Shown: piece by piece, positions 37,848-46,753 of the stretch | Numbering within the stretch: position 1 is the first letter of the stretch | How the letters are laid out: each line of letters begins with the position of its first letter | Source: Perlabentimonas sp041656735 | Lineage (GTDB): Bacteria; Bacteroidota; Bacteroidia; Bacteroidales; Tenuifilaceae | Direction of reading: 5' to 3' | NCBI GenBank assembly: GCA_041656735.1 | Contig: JBBACY010000003.1 | Coordinates: forward strand, 1-64,000 | Length of the DNA: 64,000 nt | Program-made: the position numbers and the translations under genes | Notes under the pieces: generated by a model | Told to the model about the DNA's origin: nothing | What the model saw: the letters and a program-made list of their open reading frames with translations, nothing else | Database searches by the model: none

Positions 37848-38396
37848 ATGAAAAAATTATTGTTTTCTCTAGCTATTGCAACATTCTTTGTTAATGTATT
37901 GTTGGCGCAGGAGGTTGATCCCAAGATTGTTAGGTTAATGGATAAGGTTGAGGCAGCAAAGGATAAGGTAAGTGATGCGGATGCACGCTTATTTTCGGCT
38001 GATAGCCTTATGGCTGATGGGGAGAAGATTAAAAAGGATGCTGAAGCCACGCTTAAAGAGTTAGCACAGGAAAAAAAAGACATTGAAAGGGATTACTTTA
38101 ATGCAAAAAAGCCACTCGAACGACAACTTAGATCGCGCGACCCAGAGGAAGCGAAAGAGGCAAAGAGCCAAATTCGGGAGGTAGAAACCGACTATAAATT
38201 AAAGGATAAGGAATGGAATTCGAAATATAGGGAAGCCCTTAGAGACTATAATTCGGGTGGGCGACAAATTGATAAGGGTAAAGGATACCTTAAAAAGGCG
38301 AAAGACAAAAAGAAGGATACCGAAGGAAGACTTAAGATAGCTGAAAAGGCGCTTTTAGATGCTCAGACAAAGTTAGAGCAAGAGGCTAAAAACTAG
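37848..38396 (+). CDS. Exported coiled-coil protein of unknown function
   Basis: A 182-residue protein. Signal peptide 1-20 (LFSLAIATFFVNVLLAQ). Almost the whole mature part is a charged helix rich in Lys, Glu, Asp and Ala with heptad-like spacing (for example VEAAKDKVSDADARL and KLEQEAKN), so a long coiled coil is expected, probably periplasmic. No family is recognised. It has its own promoter and follows the caspase operon, so a functional link to it is only suggested by position. Its stop codon overlaps the 3' end of the convergent DUF5686 gene by 11 bases. Confidence 0.8.
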   Translation: MKKLLFSLAIATFFVNVLLAQEVDPKIVRLMDKVEAAKDKVSDADARLFSADSLMADGEKIKKDAEATLKELAQEKKDIERDYFNAKKPLERQLRSRDPEEAKEAKSQIREVETDYKLKDKEWNSKYREALRDYNSGGRQIDKGKGYLKKAKDKKKDTEGRLKIAEKALLDAQTKLEQEAKN

Positions 38397-40851
38397 AAGT
38401 AAGCGTAATTTTTAGTGCAAGGTTATCTCTCCAATCTGCGTAGGCATAGTTTCCCCAACGGTAGTATGCTCCTATGCCAAGAGATGAAAATTGGTTTGAT
38501 AATATACCATTTACAATAACTCCACTTTCGAAAAAACCTTTGCTAAGTGTTTTTGGTTGGGTTAGATTAAAATTATGCCAGTTGGCAGGCGTGTAATTTC
38601 CAATACCACAGTTTTGTGCTATCTCTAGTTGAGGTTTGAAGATTTTGGAGTGTGCCTTGTGAAGAATATTTCCAAAATTATGGCGAATAAAGAGGTAGGC
38701 ATACCTATCTGAAACGAACTCGAATGGGGCAGCTGTACCAAATGCGTTATCTGTGTCAATGGACCATGAACCCATATTTCCAGGAGCAAAATATAATAGC
38801 GAAGTGGGAGAGTTACCCGTAATGTGCCCTCCGGTAAGCGTAAGCATTGTTTTACCAATAGTCCGATACTTTATCCGATGAACTATTTTGGTTTCAAACC
38901 GTGTGTAGTTAAAGCCTGTGCTTCTATACTCAAAACCTTTAAATAGGTTTACCCACATTATAGGGTATTCAAATTCTAGTGGTCTGAGTCCCTTTAAAGT
39001 TTTCATAAAAACTTCTCGCTTGGCAAATTTAAGTTTTAATCCTACTTCGTTTGTTGTATACTGGTAAACTGGGTCTAATTGGTTGCGATTATAGGCATAC
39101 ATCGAAGTTACGTTAAGACTAGAGCGGTTTGCCACAAGCCCAATACTGAAACGTTTAAAAGTTCTAAAACTAAATTTTGCGGTGTATTTCTGCATATAGT
39201 CCATCCTGTCAACCATGAAGCTACGGTATAATTCATCATTAACTAGGCTCTGTTGTTGCTCAAATGTAACCTCACCCGGTTCCCTAACATCGTTTTGGTA
39301 ACTTCCTTCAATAAAAACTTGATTTAAGTCGCTTAGGATTACTCTGGAAAAACCGCCAAATTTGTTTTTTTTATCCTGAAATCCGTACGCATAGTAGCCG
39401 CCCAAAGTGAACCACTGCGAAACCCTTTGGTTTGTTTCTAGCCCTAAGCCGAGCCTATATCCTTCAACCCTGTTGTAGCCCATTAATCTATTTAGGTTCA
39501 CGTTTATACTTCCAATAGGTAACTTACCCATTAGTAATATGTCAAACAAAGACGTTAGTCGGTCAAGGTTTACTTGCCGACTTATGCTGTCGACAAATTC
39601 ATAGGTTCTTAGTTCTTGTTTTGTTAGCGAATCGTTCCGATACTGCATCCAAAACGTATCGTTTTTGTTAGCCGCTTCAGGAGAAAACACAAGTTCAACG
39701 TGGCTAAAATCTTTTTTCTTTAAACTAGGCGAAAGGTTTATGTTCTTAATATAGTTACTACCATAACCAACTAGGGCGTACTGTTTTTGTTGGTTACTGC
39801 TGTCGGAAGTTGCTAGGTTTAGCTGGTTTAAGTAAAGGGTTGTGTTTAGCTCAACGGGAAACCATTGAATGCTATCGATAAAACTATAATGTTGCTGAAC
39901 TTTAACATTAAAACTAGGTGATGGTGACACTACTGGCTCTGCAATTACATTTTGTATAGCATATCCGTTTGAGTTTATGCTTAGCACACCATGCAAACCC
40001 GAGAAGTTTTTATTGTCGAGAGGGGTAAATGAAATAACGAATAGCGTATCAGCGCTAGGGGTATAAAGCGTGTCTTCTAAAATAAAAAGGTATCGGCGTG
40101 TGCTGTTTTGGCTAATTGGGTTAAGATATAGCTTGCCTGCTATGTTAAGTAACTCAGGAAAAAAGGAAAACGACTGGTACTGTGTGGCAAGGTAAGCTAG
40201 CAAGGGGTCTTTCATACCCGATATTTTTGAGGCTAATACTGTTTCGAGGTTTCGGTTTGGATGCATAAAAAGTCGTTCCGTAACCGATTCTAACATAAAC
40301 AGATGCTGCTTTTTTAGAAGTTTTTCAACTTTTTGTTCTAGTAGGTCGTTTGCCGAGGAGGTGTCGGTGTTGTTAGCTATGGTTTCTTTGGTGTTGCGGT
40401 TTGCAGTAAAGTACATTTTATTGTAGCTGTTATAGCTAAACTGCGGCAATCGTTCGGGGTTATTTTGTTGCCGATTGGCGTAAACTTTTCTAATTATTCT
40501 GTGTGCGGGATTTGTTCCTGGTCTTATTACAACTTCTTTAACGTCATAGGTGGTGGGGGTTAGCCCAATCAGAATTGGTTTTGTAAAGTCCTTTTCGGTA
40601 ATGGTTAAAACTGTGGGTTGGTAGCCAATGTAACTTGTTTTTAGGGTTTTTATAGCGTGCTGAGTAATTATTTCAAAGTTACCATCAAGGTTTGTTGAAA
40701 TGCCTTGACCCATTTCATTGTACACAATGTTTACGAAAGGGAGTGGTTGGCCAGTGTGTGCGTCAACAACTTTTCCCCTGAGGGTTTGCTGTGCAACTAG
40801 CGATGGGAAAATACAAACTAATATAATTGCGGTTAATATATGGCGTTTCAT
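38386..40851 (-). CDS. DUF5686 outer-membrane protein with carboxypeptidase-like domain
   Basis: An 821-residue exported protein. Signal peptide 1-20, then a CarboxypepD_reg-like/CNA-B-type domain at about 23-105 (LRGKVVDAHTGQPLPFVNIVY, GISTNLDGNFEI), as in TonB-dependent receptors. The DUF5686 part begins RPGTNPAHRIIRKVYANR and ends with many amphipathic strands and a terminal aromatic (TLTSSF), which suggests a C-terminal outer-membrane barrel. The family is widespread in Bacteroidota; its role is not known. It lacks a plug domain, so it is not a normal TonB receptor. A single gene, separated from the pseudouridine synthase gene by a terminator. Confidence 0.85.
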   Translation of the reverse strand: MKRHILTAIILVCIFPSLVAQQTLRGKVVDAHTGQPLPFVNIVYNEMGQGISTNLDGNFEIITQHAIKTLKTSYIGYQPTVLTITEKDFTKPILIGLTPTTYDVKEVVIRPGTNPAHRIIRKVYANRQQNNPERLPQFSYNSYNKMYFTANRNTKETIANNTDTSSANDLLEQKVEKLLKKQHLFMLESVTERLFMHPNRNLETVLASKISGMKDPLLAYLATQYQSFSFFPELLNIAGKLYLNPISQNSTRRYLFILEDTLYTPSADTLFVISFTPLDNKNFSGLHGVLSINSNGYAIQNVIAEPVVSPSPSFNVKVQQHYSFIDSIQWFPVELNTTLYLNQLNLATSDSSNQQKQYALVGYGSNYIKNINLSPSLKKKDFSHVELVFSPEAANKNDTFWMQYRNDSLTKQELRTYEFVDSISRQVNLDRLTSLFDILLMGKLPIGSINVNLNRLMGYNRVEGYRLGLGLETNQRVSQWFTLGGYYAYGFQDKKNKFGGFSRVILSDLNQVFIEGSYQNDVREPGEVTFEQQQSLVNDELYRSFMVDRMDYMQKYTAKFSFRTFKRFSIGLVANRSSLNVTSMYAYNRNQLDPVYQYTTNEVGLKLKFAKREVFMKTLKGLRPLEFEYPIMWVNLFKGFEYRSTGFNYTRFETKIVHRIKYRTIGKTMLTLTGGHITGNSPTSLLYFAPGNMGSWSIDTDNAFGTAAPFEFVSDRYAYLFIRHNFGNILHKAHSKIFKPQLEIAQNCGIGNYTPANWHNFNLTQPKTLSKGFFESGVIVNGILSNQFSSLGIGAYYRWGNYAYADWRDNLALKITLTSSF

Positions 40852-40893
40852 AGCAATTAGTTAGGTGTTACCATATTGCCTAGGTTTGGCAAA

Positions 40894-40931
40894 AGTAAAA
40901 AAACGGAACCAAAGTTTAATTGGTTCCGTTT
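40894..40931 (-). terminator. Terminator of the pseudouridine synthase gene
   Basis: AAACGGAACCAA at 40901-40912 pairs with TTGGTTCCGTTT at 40920-40931 (12 bp, 7-base loop). Read leftward the stem is followed by TTTTTTTACTTTT. It lies 31 bases past the stop of the gene at 40962. Confidence 0.9.
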
Positions 40932-40961
40932 GTGAATCTATTTTATTGAAAAAATGACATC

Positions 40962-42341
40962 TTAGCTAAATCTGTTCAATTTCAACATATTAACCTCTTT
41001 TGCCGACAAGAATCTCCATTTACCGCGAGGTAAGTTTTTCTTTGTTAAGCCTGCAAAGTAAACTCGGTCGAGTTTTACAACTCTATAGTTTAGCTTTTCG
41101 AAAATTCGACGTACAATCCGGTTTTGTCCCGAATGAATTTCGATTCCAATAATCGATTCATCCATCTTATTAGGGTGCTCAATGGCATCGGCGGCAACAA
41201 TACTGCCTTCAATATCAACGCCTTTACGAATGCTTTCCATATCTTCAAGAGAAACGTTACGGTCTAGCTGAACCTCGTAAACCTTTTTCTTCATAAAACT
41301 TGGGTGTGTAAGCTGTTTCGTAAGCTCGCCATCGTTGGTAAACAGTAAAAGCCCAGTGCTGTTTCTATCCAGCCTGCCCACAGGGTAAATTCTTTGTTCG
41401 CAAGCTCCTTCAATTAGCTCCATTACAGTTTTCGCTGCATTAGGATCTTCAACGGTGGTAATGTAGTCTTTGGGTTTATTTAAAAGGAGGTAAACTTTTT
41501 TTTCAGGATCAAGGGCTTTGTCTTTAAAGCGAACCTCATCGGTAAGTTTAACCTTTACTCCAAGTTCTCTAACTTCTTCTCCATTAACAGTTATTTGTCC
41601 CCTAGTAATGTATTCATCTGCTTCTCTACGGCTACAAAGGCCCGAATTAGCGATGTATTTATTTAAGCGTATAAACCCATCCTTATCTGTTTTAAGTTCA
41701 TTGTCGATTTCGGGTGGACTCATAAATTTTTTCGAGGGTTTCTCAGATTTTTCAAATGAAGGTTTCTCGAACTTTTCAGTTGAAGGCTTCTCAAACTTGG
41801 AACTCAAATGTTTCTTTGTAAAATCTTTTGAAGGTTTTTCAAACTTTGAGTCTGTTCGTTTTTCAAATTGTTTTTTCGAAGGCTTTTCCGACTTCCAATC
41901 CGAACGTTTTTCTGTTTGATCTTTTGAGGGTCTTTCGAACTTCGGCTTAGCATATTTTTTTTCGTAAAAACTTTTCTCTTCCTTTTCCTCGGCTACGTTT
42001 TTGCTAAATCTGTTCTCTTTAGGCGTCTCCTCTGTTTTAGGTTTAAAAGTGCGTGGCTTGTATGCTCTTGATGAGTCGGACTGTGAATCTGATCGTTTAT
42101 TTCCAAAGGTTTCGCGAGAATTGCTTCTTCGGGGGGTAGCTTTTGACCGACCGCTACGGTCGTTGTTATTTGATTTAGAGTCGTTTTTGTAATCGGATTT
42201 GCTCTGATCCGCATCGTTTTTTTGGTTTGTTTCCGAGTCAAGAGCCCTACTTGTTCGAGGCTTATATACTCTTGTTGACTCGTTTTTGTCGGATGTACTC
42301 CGCCTCACGGGTTTCTTTCCGAATTTTTCTTTCTCTCTCAT
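40962..42341 (-). CDS. RluB/RsuA-family pseudouridine synthase with long charged N-terminal tail
   Basis: A 459-residue protein. The chosen start is ATG 42341 (MREKEKFGKK); the frame is open to a TTG 15 codons upstream, which is less likely. Residues 1-210 are low complexity and strongly charged, with repeated FEKPSK units between about 134 and 206. An S4 RNA-binding domain spans about 223-265 (RLNKYIANSGLCSRREADEYI) and the catalytic domain follows, with D325 in GRLDRNSTGLL. The enzyme should convert a uridine in 23S (or 16S) rRNA to pseudouridine; which one is not clear from sequence. The tail is probably disordered and may help RNA binding. Confidence 0.9.
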   Translation of the reverse strand: MREKEKFGKKPVRRSTSDKNESTRVYKPRTSRALDSETNQKNDADQSKSDYKNDSKSNNNDRSGRSKATPRRSNSRETFGNKRSDSQSDSSRAYKPRTFKPKTEETPKENRFSKNVAEEKEEKSFYEKKYAKPKFERPSKDQTEKRSDWKSEKPSKKQFEKRTDSKFEKPSKDFTKKHLSSKFEKPSTEKFEKPSFEKSEKPSKKFMSPPEIDNELKTDKDGFIRLNKYIANSGLCSRREADEYITRGQITVNGEEVRELGVKVKLTDEVRFKDKALDPEKKVYLLLNKPKDYITTVEDPNAAKTVMELIEGACEQRIYPVGRLDRNSTGLLLFTNDGELTKQLTHPSFMKKKVYEVQLDRNVSLEDMESIRKGVDIEGSIVAADAIEHPNKMDESIIGIEIHSGQNRIVRRIFEKLNYRVVKLDRVYFAGLTKKNLPRGKWRFLSAKEVNMLKLNRFS

Positions 42342-42465
42342 TTTTACTTTAATTGTTAAGAACTTTTGTTTTTGTGTATGTTTCAAATAGGGTACAAATA
42401 TACACCATTTTTTTATTAAGCTATCTGTTAGGTCATTTTTTAAACGGTACGTGATTGAAAATCAG

Positions 42466-42705
42466 CTAATTTTGATTATCGGATGGTTCATCTGACGTTG
42501 GTTTCGACTTACTGTTTTTTTGCGTTAGGGTTGTTGGGTCATCAAAGGCAGAAATTTCGCGTTTAATTTCATCGCTTGCTTTCTGAAATTCACGAAACCC
42601 TTTTCCTAAAGCACGAGCTACTTCGGGGATTTTTTTTGATCCAAAAAGGATAAGTATTACGAAAACTATGACAATAATTTCAGTGCCACCAATAAATAGA
42701 AGCAT
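42466..42705 (-). CDS. tatA: Twin-arginine translocase subunit TatA/TatE family
   Basis: A 79-residue membrane protein. One TM helix at about 5-21 (FIGGTEIIVIVFVILIL) is followed by the FGSKKIPEVARALGKGFREFQKA amphipathic helix that defines the family, then a polar tail rich in Ser, Lys and Asp. TatA forms the pore of the Tat system for folded proteins. TatC is not in the window. The gene is separated from secDF by a strong terminator, so it must have its own promoter in the short gap. Confidence 0.93.
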   Translation of the reverse strand: MLLFIGGTEIIVIVFVILILFGSKKIPEVARALGKGFREFQKASDEIKREISAFDDPTTLTQKNSKSKPTSDEPSDNQN

Positions 42706-42736
42706 AATAATACTTTTTAGTACGCAACAAAACTAC

Positions 42737-42774
42737 AAAAAAAGTCCTGAGGATTAATCCCCAGGACTTTTTTT
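42737..42774 (-). terminator. Terminator of secDF
   Basis: AAAAAAAGTCCTG-a-GG at 42737-42752 pairs with CC-c-CAGGACTTTTTTT at 42759-42774, with one mismatch and a 6-base loop. T runs occur on both strands. It lies 15 bases past the secDF stop. Confidence 0.92.
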
Positions 42775-42789
42775 ATGAGAATGTATGTT

Positions 42790-45700
42790 TTATTTCTTAG
42801 CTTTTACTTTTACTGGAGCTTTTTTTAGAGCCCTTTTGGCAGTCCATTCGCTAATATCGTATGCTAATGACGAAGCAAGGAATAGTGATGAGAACGTACC
42901 TACAACTACACCAATTATTAGACCGAAAATAAAGCCACGAATGCTGTCGCCGCCGAAGAAGAATATTGGGATAAGCACAACCAGAGTACTAAACGAGGTA
43001 GAGAATGTACGGCTTAACGTATCGTTTAGCGCATTGTTCATTGTTTCCTTACGGTCTCGTTTCGGGTATAATCCAACATACTCACGAATACGGTCGAAAA
43101 TAACCACCGAGTCGTTTATAGAGTACCCTATAATAGTAAGTATTGCCGCAATAAAAGCCTGGTCAATTTCTAAACTAAAAGGAACTCTTTGGTATAGTAT
43201 TGAGAAAATACCAAGTACAATAAGAGCATCGTGTGCAAGTGCAATTACCGAACCTGCACCATATGCCCAGTTTTTAAATCGTACTAAAATATATAAGAAG
43301 ATTGCCAGTAGAGCAAGCGTTAAGGCAATAAATGCCTCTCTCTTTAGGTCGTGGGCAATGGTTGGCCCTACCTTCATACTACTTTGTCTAAAGTTATCCT
43401 GATAATCTTTTAGGGTAGTATTTTCAGGCAGGAATGATGCTAACCCTATGTGTAAGAGTGAGTCTATTTCGTTATCAACGTTTTCGCCGTCGTCGTATAT
43501 TTTATACTTGGTCGTAATTTTCACCTGATTGGCAGCACCGTATGTTTTTACTTCGGGGTCTTGTCCAAAAACTTCACCAAGTTCATCGGCTATATCAAGT
43601 GTCGAAACATCATCTTGAAAGCGAACAACATACGTGTGACCGCCAGTAAAATCGATACCGTAATTTAATCCTCTAATAGTTAAAGAGCCAACTGCAATTA
43701 GAATAATTGCAAGTGATATTATGTATGTTACCTTTCGTGCACCAATAAAGTTGAATTTTGTATTTTTAAACGCACCTTCACTTATACGGTTAGAGAAAGT
43801 AATTTCATACTTACGCTTTTGCATAAAGTGAATTATCAAACGGGTAAGAAACAGTGCGCAAAACAGTGAGGTAATAATACCTATAACGAGGGTTGTGGCA
43901 AAACCACGAATTGGACCAGAACCGAATATATACAGAATAACACCTGTGAGTAGCGTGGTAACGTTACCGTCGATAATGGCGGAGTATGCATTTTTATAAC
44001 CATCGGATATGGCGAGCCCTATTCCCTTTCCTGCTTTTAATTCCTCACGAATACGCTCAAAGATGAGCACGTTCGCATCAACCGCCATACCCATTGTTAG
44101 CACGATACCTGCAATACCAGGCAGCGTGAGGGTGGCCTGAAACGAAGCAAGAACCCCGAACAGGAAGAATAGGTTTGCCATAAGGGCAATGTCCGCAATA
44201 AGTCCACCTTTATGGCTATAGTAAAATACCATAAACAGGAGAACAATAATAAAGCTGAAGATAAACGAGCGTAATCCTGAGTCTATGGCTTCTTGTCCCA
44301 GTGATGGACCAACAATTTCTTCCTGCATAATTCGTGCAGGTGCCGGTAACTTACCCGATTTCAATACGTTGGCCAAGTCTTTAGCCTCGGTAATGGTAAA
44401 ACCTCCTTTTATTGATGAGCGACCACCCTTTATTTCTGTATTTACCTTTGGGAAGGAGTAAACATAGTCATCAAGCACAATGGCAATTGATTTGCCCACA
44501 TTGTCGGCGGTTAACCTAGCCCAAATTTTTGCTCCTTCGGTATTCATACTCATCGATACTTCTGCTTCGCCACCGGTTGAGCTAAAATCGTCGCGAGCAT
44601 CGCTAATTGCTCCACCATCGAGAGGAGGGGTGCCATCACGGCTTGTAACTTTAATGGCAATAAGTTCAAAAGTGCTAGCTGTTTTATCCCAGGGTACAGA
44701 TTTAACCGACCACAACAACCTTAAATCGCGAGGTAAGAGTTGTTTTACCTGAGGCAAGTTTAGATAAGTGTTTACTTTTGCGGTATCGCGGTAGTGAGCA
44801 AAACCAACAACAGGTCCGCCCATTATTTGGCCTTGTTGATTTGTGCTAGGATTTAGTACAGCAAAAAGAGGAAACTCTTTGGCGAAGTTTTCCTGATTAA
44901 AATCAGTTGAATCAGATTCTGATTTAAGCATTTCAATCAGTTCGTCCTCTTCGGTTCCCGTGCTATCGGCTTGTAGAAGCTCGGCTTGCAGGTTTTCTCC
45001 TTCTACGGTTGAAGAAACTTCCTGCTTACTACCTTTGCTTAAGGCTTCTTCTGCCTCCTTAATTTCTTTAATCTTCTTATTTGCTTCCTGAAGTGCTGGG
45101 AATACATCACTGTTTTCGTATGTCTCCCAAAATTCAAGGCTAGCGGTTCCTTGAAGCAATTTGCGCACCCTTTCAGGCTCTTTAATGCCGGGTAGCTGAA
45201 CTACAATTCGACCAGAACCTTCAAGTCTTTGGATGTTCGATTGTGCAACACCAAATCGGTCAATCCGGTTTCGGATAATATTATATGAGTTGGCAATTGC
45301 GCTTTCAGCCTGAACTCGTAATACCTTTATAACATCAGCATTGGTTGAGTTAAAGGTAATTCTGTCGCGCAAATCAACTGTGTTGAAAATTGCTGCTAAG
45401 CGAGCATCTGGGGCAACAATTTCGAATGCTTTCCCGAAACGGGTAATGAAATCTTCGGAAGGTGGCATCTTTCGTGCCATTTCTATTGCTGCAACAAAAG
45501 CGCTGTCGGTATTATTGTTCGATAACGAACGAATAATGTCAATTACAGACACCTCTAAGGTTACATCCATTCCGCCCTTTAGGTCAAGACCTAAATTTAT
45601 CTCACGTTCCTTAACCTCGCGGTATGTGTACTTGCGTAACCACATAAAGTTATAAACGGTTTCGCTGGATATGGAATCGAGATAGGAGGCTTCCTTCTGC

Positions 45701-45828
45701 GGATTGCCCTGTGCGTACTCTTCGGCTGCCCTCTCTGCGTTCTTGGCAAACCAGGTAAAGGATAGTTGGTAAAGACATACCAGTGTTAATGCTACCGCAA
45801 TTAACTTTATAGCTCCTCTATTTTGCAT
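42790..45828 (-). CDS. secDF: Fused protein translocase subunit SecDF
   Basis: A 1012-residue inner-membrane protein joining SecD and SecF, the normal Bacteroidota arrangement. SecD starts with a TM helix, has GLDLKGGMDVTLEV near 60, a long charged P1 region with an insert rich in Glu and Ser (about 240-320), and TM helices beginning LRSFIFSFIIVLLFMVFYY. The SecF half starts near 670 with GLNYGIDFTGGHTY and contains the SINDSVVIFDRIRE motif. SecDF uses the proton gradient to assist the late steps of Sec export. The start is ATG 45828, 55 bases after a TATATTTG -7 box. Confidence 0.96.
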   Translation of the reverse strand: MQNRGAIKLIAVALTLVCLYQLSFTWFAKNAERAAEEYAQGNPQKEASYLDSISSETVYNFMWLRKYTYREVKEREINLGLDLKGGMDVTLEVSVIDIIRSLSNNNTDSAFVAAIEMARKMPPSEDFITRFGKAFEIVAPDARLAAIFNTVDLRDRITFNSTNADVIKVLRVQAESAIANSYNIIRNRIDRFGVAQSNIQRLEGSGRIVVQLPGIKEPERVRKLLQGTASLEFWETYENSDVFPALQEANKKIKEIKEAEEALSKGSKQEVSSTVEGENLQAELLQADSTGTEEDELIEMLKSESDSTDFNQENFAKEFPLFAVLNPSTNQQGQIMGGPVVGFAHYRDTAKVNTYLNLPQVKQLLPRDLRLLWSVKSVPWDKTASTFELIAIKVTSRDGTPPLDGGAISDARDDFSSTGGEAEVSMSMNTEGAKIWARLTADNVGKSIAIVLDDYVYSFPKVNTEIKGGRSSIKGGFTITEAKDLANVLKSGKLPAPARIMQEEIVGPSLGQEAIDSGLRSFIFSFIIVLLFMVFYYSHKGGLIADIALMANLFFLFGVLASFQATLTLPGIAGIVLTMGMAVDANVLIFERIREELKAGKGIGLAISDGYKNAYSAIIDGNVTTLLTGVILYIFGSGPIRGFATTLVIGIITSLFCALFLTRLIIHFMQKRKYEITFSNRISEGAFKNTKFNFIGARKVTYIISLAIILIAVGSLTIRGLNYGIDFTGGHTYVVRFQDDVSTLDIADELGEVFGQDPEVKTYGAANQVKITTKYKIYDDGENVDNEIDSLLHIGLASFLPENTTLKDYQDNFRQSSMKVGPTIAHDLKREAFIALTLALLAIFLYILVRFKNWAYGAGSVIALAHDALIVLGIFSILYQRVPFSLEIDQAFIAAILTIIGYSINDSVVIFDRIREYVGLYPKRDRKETMNNALNDTLSRTFSTSFSTLVVLIPIFFFGGDSIRGFIFGLIIGVVVGTFSSLFLASSLAYDISEWTAKRALKKAPVKVKAKK

Positions 45829-45882
45829 TGGTTCTTTGTGTTAAACGATTGATTACTTTTGGTTTATTCTGAAAATGTGGGG

Positions 45883-45890
45883 CAAATATA
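45883..45890 (-). promoter_or_regulatory. -7 box of secDF
   Basis: Read leftward the bases are TATATTTG, an exact Bacteroidota -7 element, giving a leader of about 50 bases before the secDF ATG. Confidence 0.55.
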
Positions 45891-45948
45891 TTACTTTTTT
45901 TGAGAAATGCCATAAAACAATGATGTTGAGATTGATTTCTATTCAGAA

Positions 45949-46416
45949 TTACGATTGAATTATTTTTTGGTTTGGTTGTAAACCTTTACGTTTAGGCTTG
46001 TCAATTGTAATTATTTTTTCATTAAAGTTTATGGTGGCATTGTGTGAATGAAAAAAATCGCATCCAAGTAAGCCGTCGATAGGTGTTTGGCTTATCTCCT
46101 CAAAAAGAGCCGATACGGGTTTTAAGTCTGTGCAAAAAACGGCGAGGTTGGAAAATACGACATCCCCAATTTTTAAATTGGGAACAACCGCTTGTTCAAC
46201 CTCAAGCTTTTGAGCGTTTATGCCAGCGGCAAATGCTTCCTGATTAATATTTTCGGATACGGTGTAACTATTCACCAACCTTTTATCAAGTACAGTTCGG
46301 GAAGCGCCCGTGTCGATTATCAGAAATATTGGCTGTCCATCAATCTCTGCCTGTACAATGGGGTGAAAACTCCCATCCTCGGTTTCCTTTACTATAAATG
46401 GTATATTTATTCTCAT
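45949..46416 (-). CDS. Retropepsin-like aspartic protease (clan AA)
   Basis: A 155-residue single-domain protein. The catalytic triad is in FLIIDTGASRTVLD at about 31-44 (D35-T-G), a flap region follows, and the second hydrophobic motif is DGLLGCDFFHSHNATINF near 113-130. One DTG per chain means that it must act as a dimer, like retroviral proteases. No signal peptide or TM helix is seen, so a cytoplasmic place is expected. Such short retropepsin-like proteins are common in Bacteroidota; substrates are unknown. It starts with ATG after a TACCTTTG box at 46440-46447. Confidence 0.85.
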   Translation of the reverse strand: MRINIPFIVKETEDGSFHPIVQAEIDGQPIFLIIDTGASRTVLDKRLVNSYTVSENINQEAFAAGINAQKLEVEQAVVPNLKIGDVVFSNLAVFCTDLKPVSALFEEISQTPIDGLLGCDFFHSHNATINFNEKIITIDKPKRKGLQPNQKIIQS

Positions 46417-46439
46417 TGTTACTTAAAACGATATGCTTG

Positions 46440-46447
46440 CAAAGGTA
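46440..46447 (-). promoter_or_regulatory. -7 box of the retropepsin gene
   Basis: Read leftward the bases are TACCTTTG, matching TAnnTTTG, 23 bases before the ATG at 46416. Confidence 0.5.
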
Positions 46448-46537
46448 TAATAATGGCGCTGCTGAAAAAGTTTTTATCGTTTTTTATGGTAATGATAAAA
46501 AGATTTAGCCCATAATAATCATTGGTTGAGCCAGGTC

Positions 46538-46663
46538 GTTTAGTTAACAAGATGTAATTTAGTATTTATTTATAACCGCCCTCTCTCTCGATTCCGCACA
46601 GGGTAACGGTCGGGCTGAGCTGCCTGTCCTGAGCCAAGCCGAAGCCGAAAGCCTTAACTAAAC
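46538..46663. repeat. Intergenic inverted-repeat element, copy 2 of the REP-like repeat
   Basis: A perfect 10-bp inverted repeat, GTTTAGTTAA at 46538-46547 and TTAACTAAAC at 46654-46663, encloses a G+C-rich core (46577-46653) unlike the AT-rich surroundings. The right end (46643-46664) matches 4549-4570 in reverse complement at 21 of 22 bases. The core holds an imperfect palindrome around GGCTGAG and CTGAGCC. It has no coding capacity. Its length of 126 bases and terminal repeats would fit a MITE or REP-type sequence. Confidence 0.55.
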
Positions 46664-46700
46664 AGCAGTGATTTATAAATTCTCATCTTTGAGATAAAGC

Positions 46701-46729
46701 GTTAGCTAAACTAACATTTCGTATATTTG
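46701..46729 (+). promoter_or_regulatory. Promoter and possible operator of the di-iron/LuxR operon
   Basis: TATATTTG at 46722-46729 is an exact -7 element 24 bases before the ATG at 46754. GTTAG-ctaaa-CTAAC at 46701-46715 is a perfect palindrome just upstream, well placed for a regulator. Confidence 0.55.
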
Positions 46730-46753
46730 GTCAGTACAAAATTTCTTAAAGTT

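Noticed and set aside
41740..41950. Short repeated blocks, considered as a CRISPR or satellite array
   Set aside because: The units are degenerate, of uneven spacing and in frame; they encode the FEKPSK repeats of the pseudouridine synthase tail.
42785..43402. 205-codon frame antisense to secDF
   Set aside because: Shadow of the SecF half, which has all its family motifs.
46192..46515. 107-codon rightward frame across the retropepsin start
   Set aside because: It is antisense to the protease motif and its promoter; no independent support.
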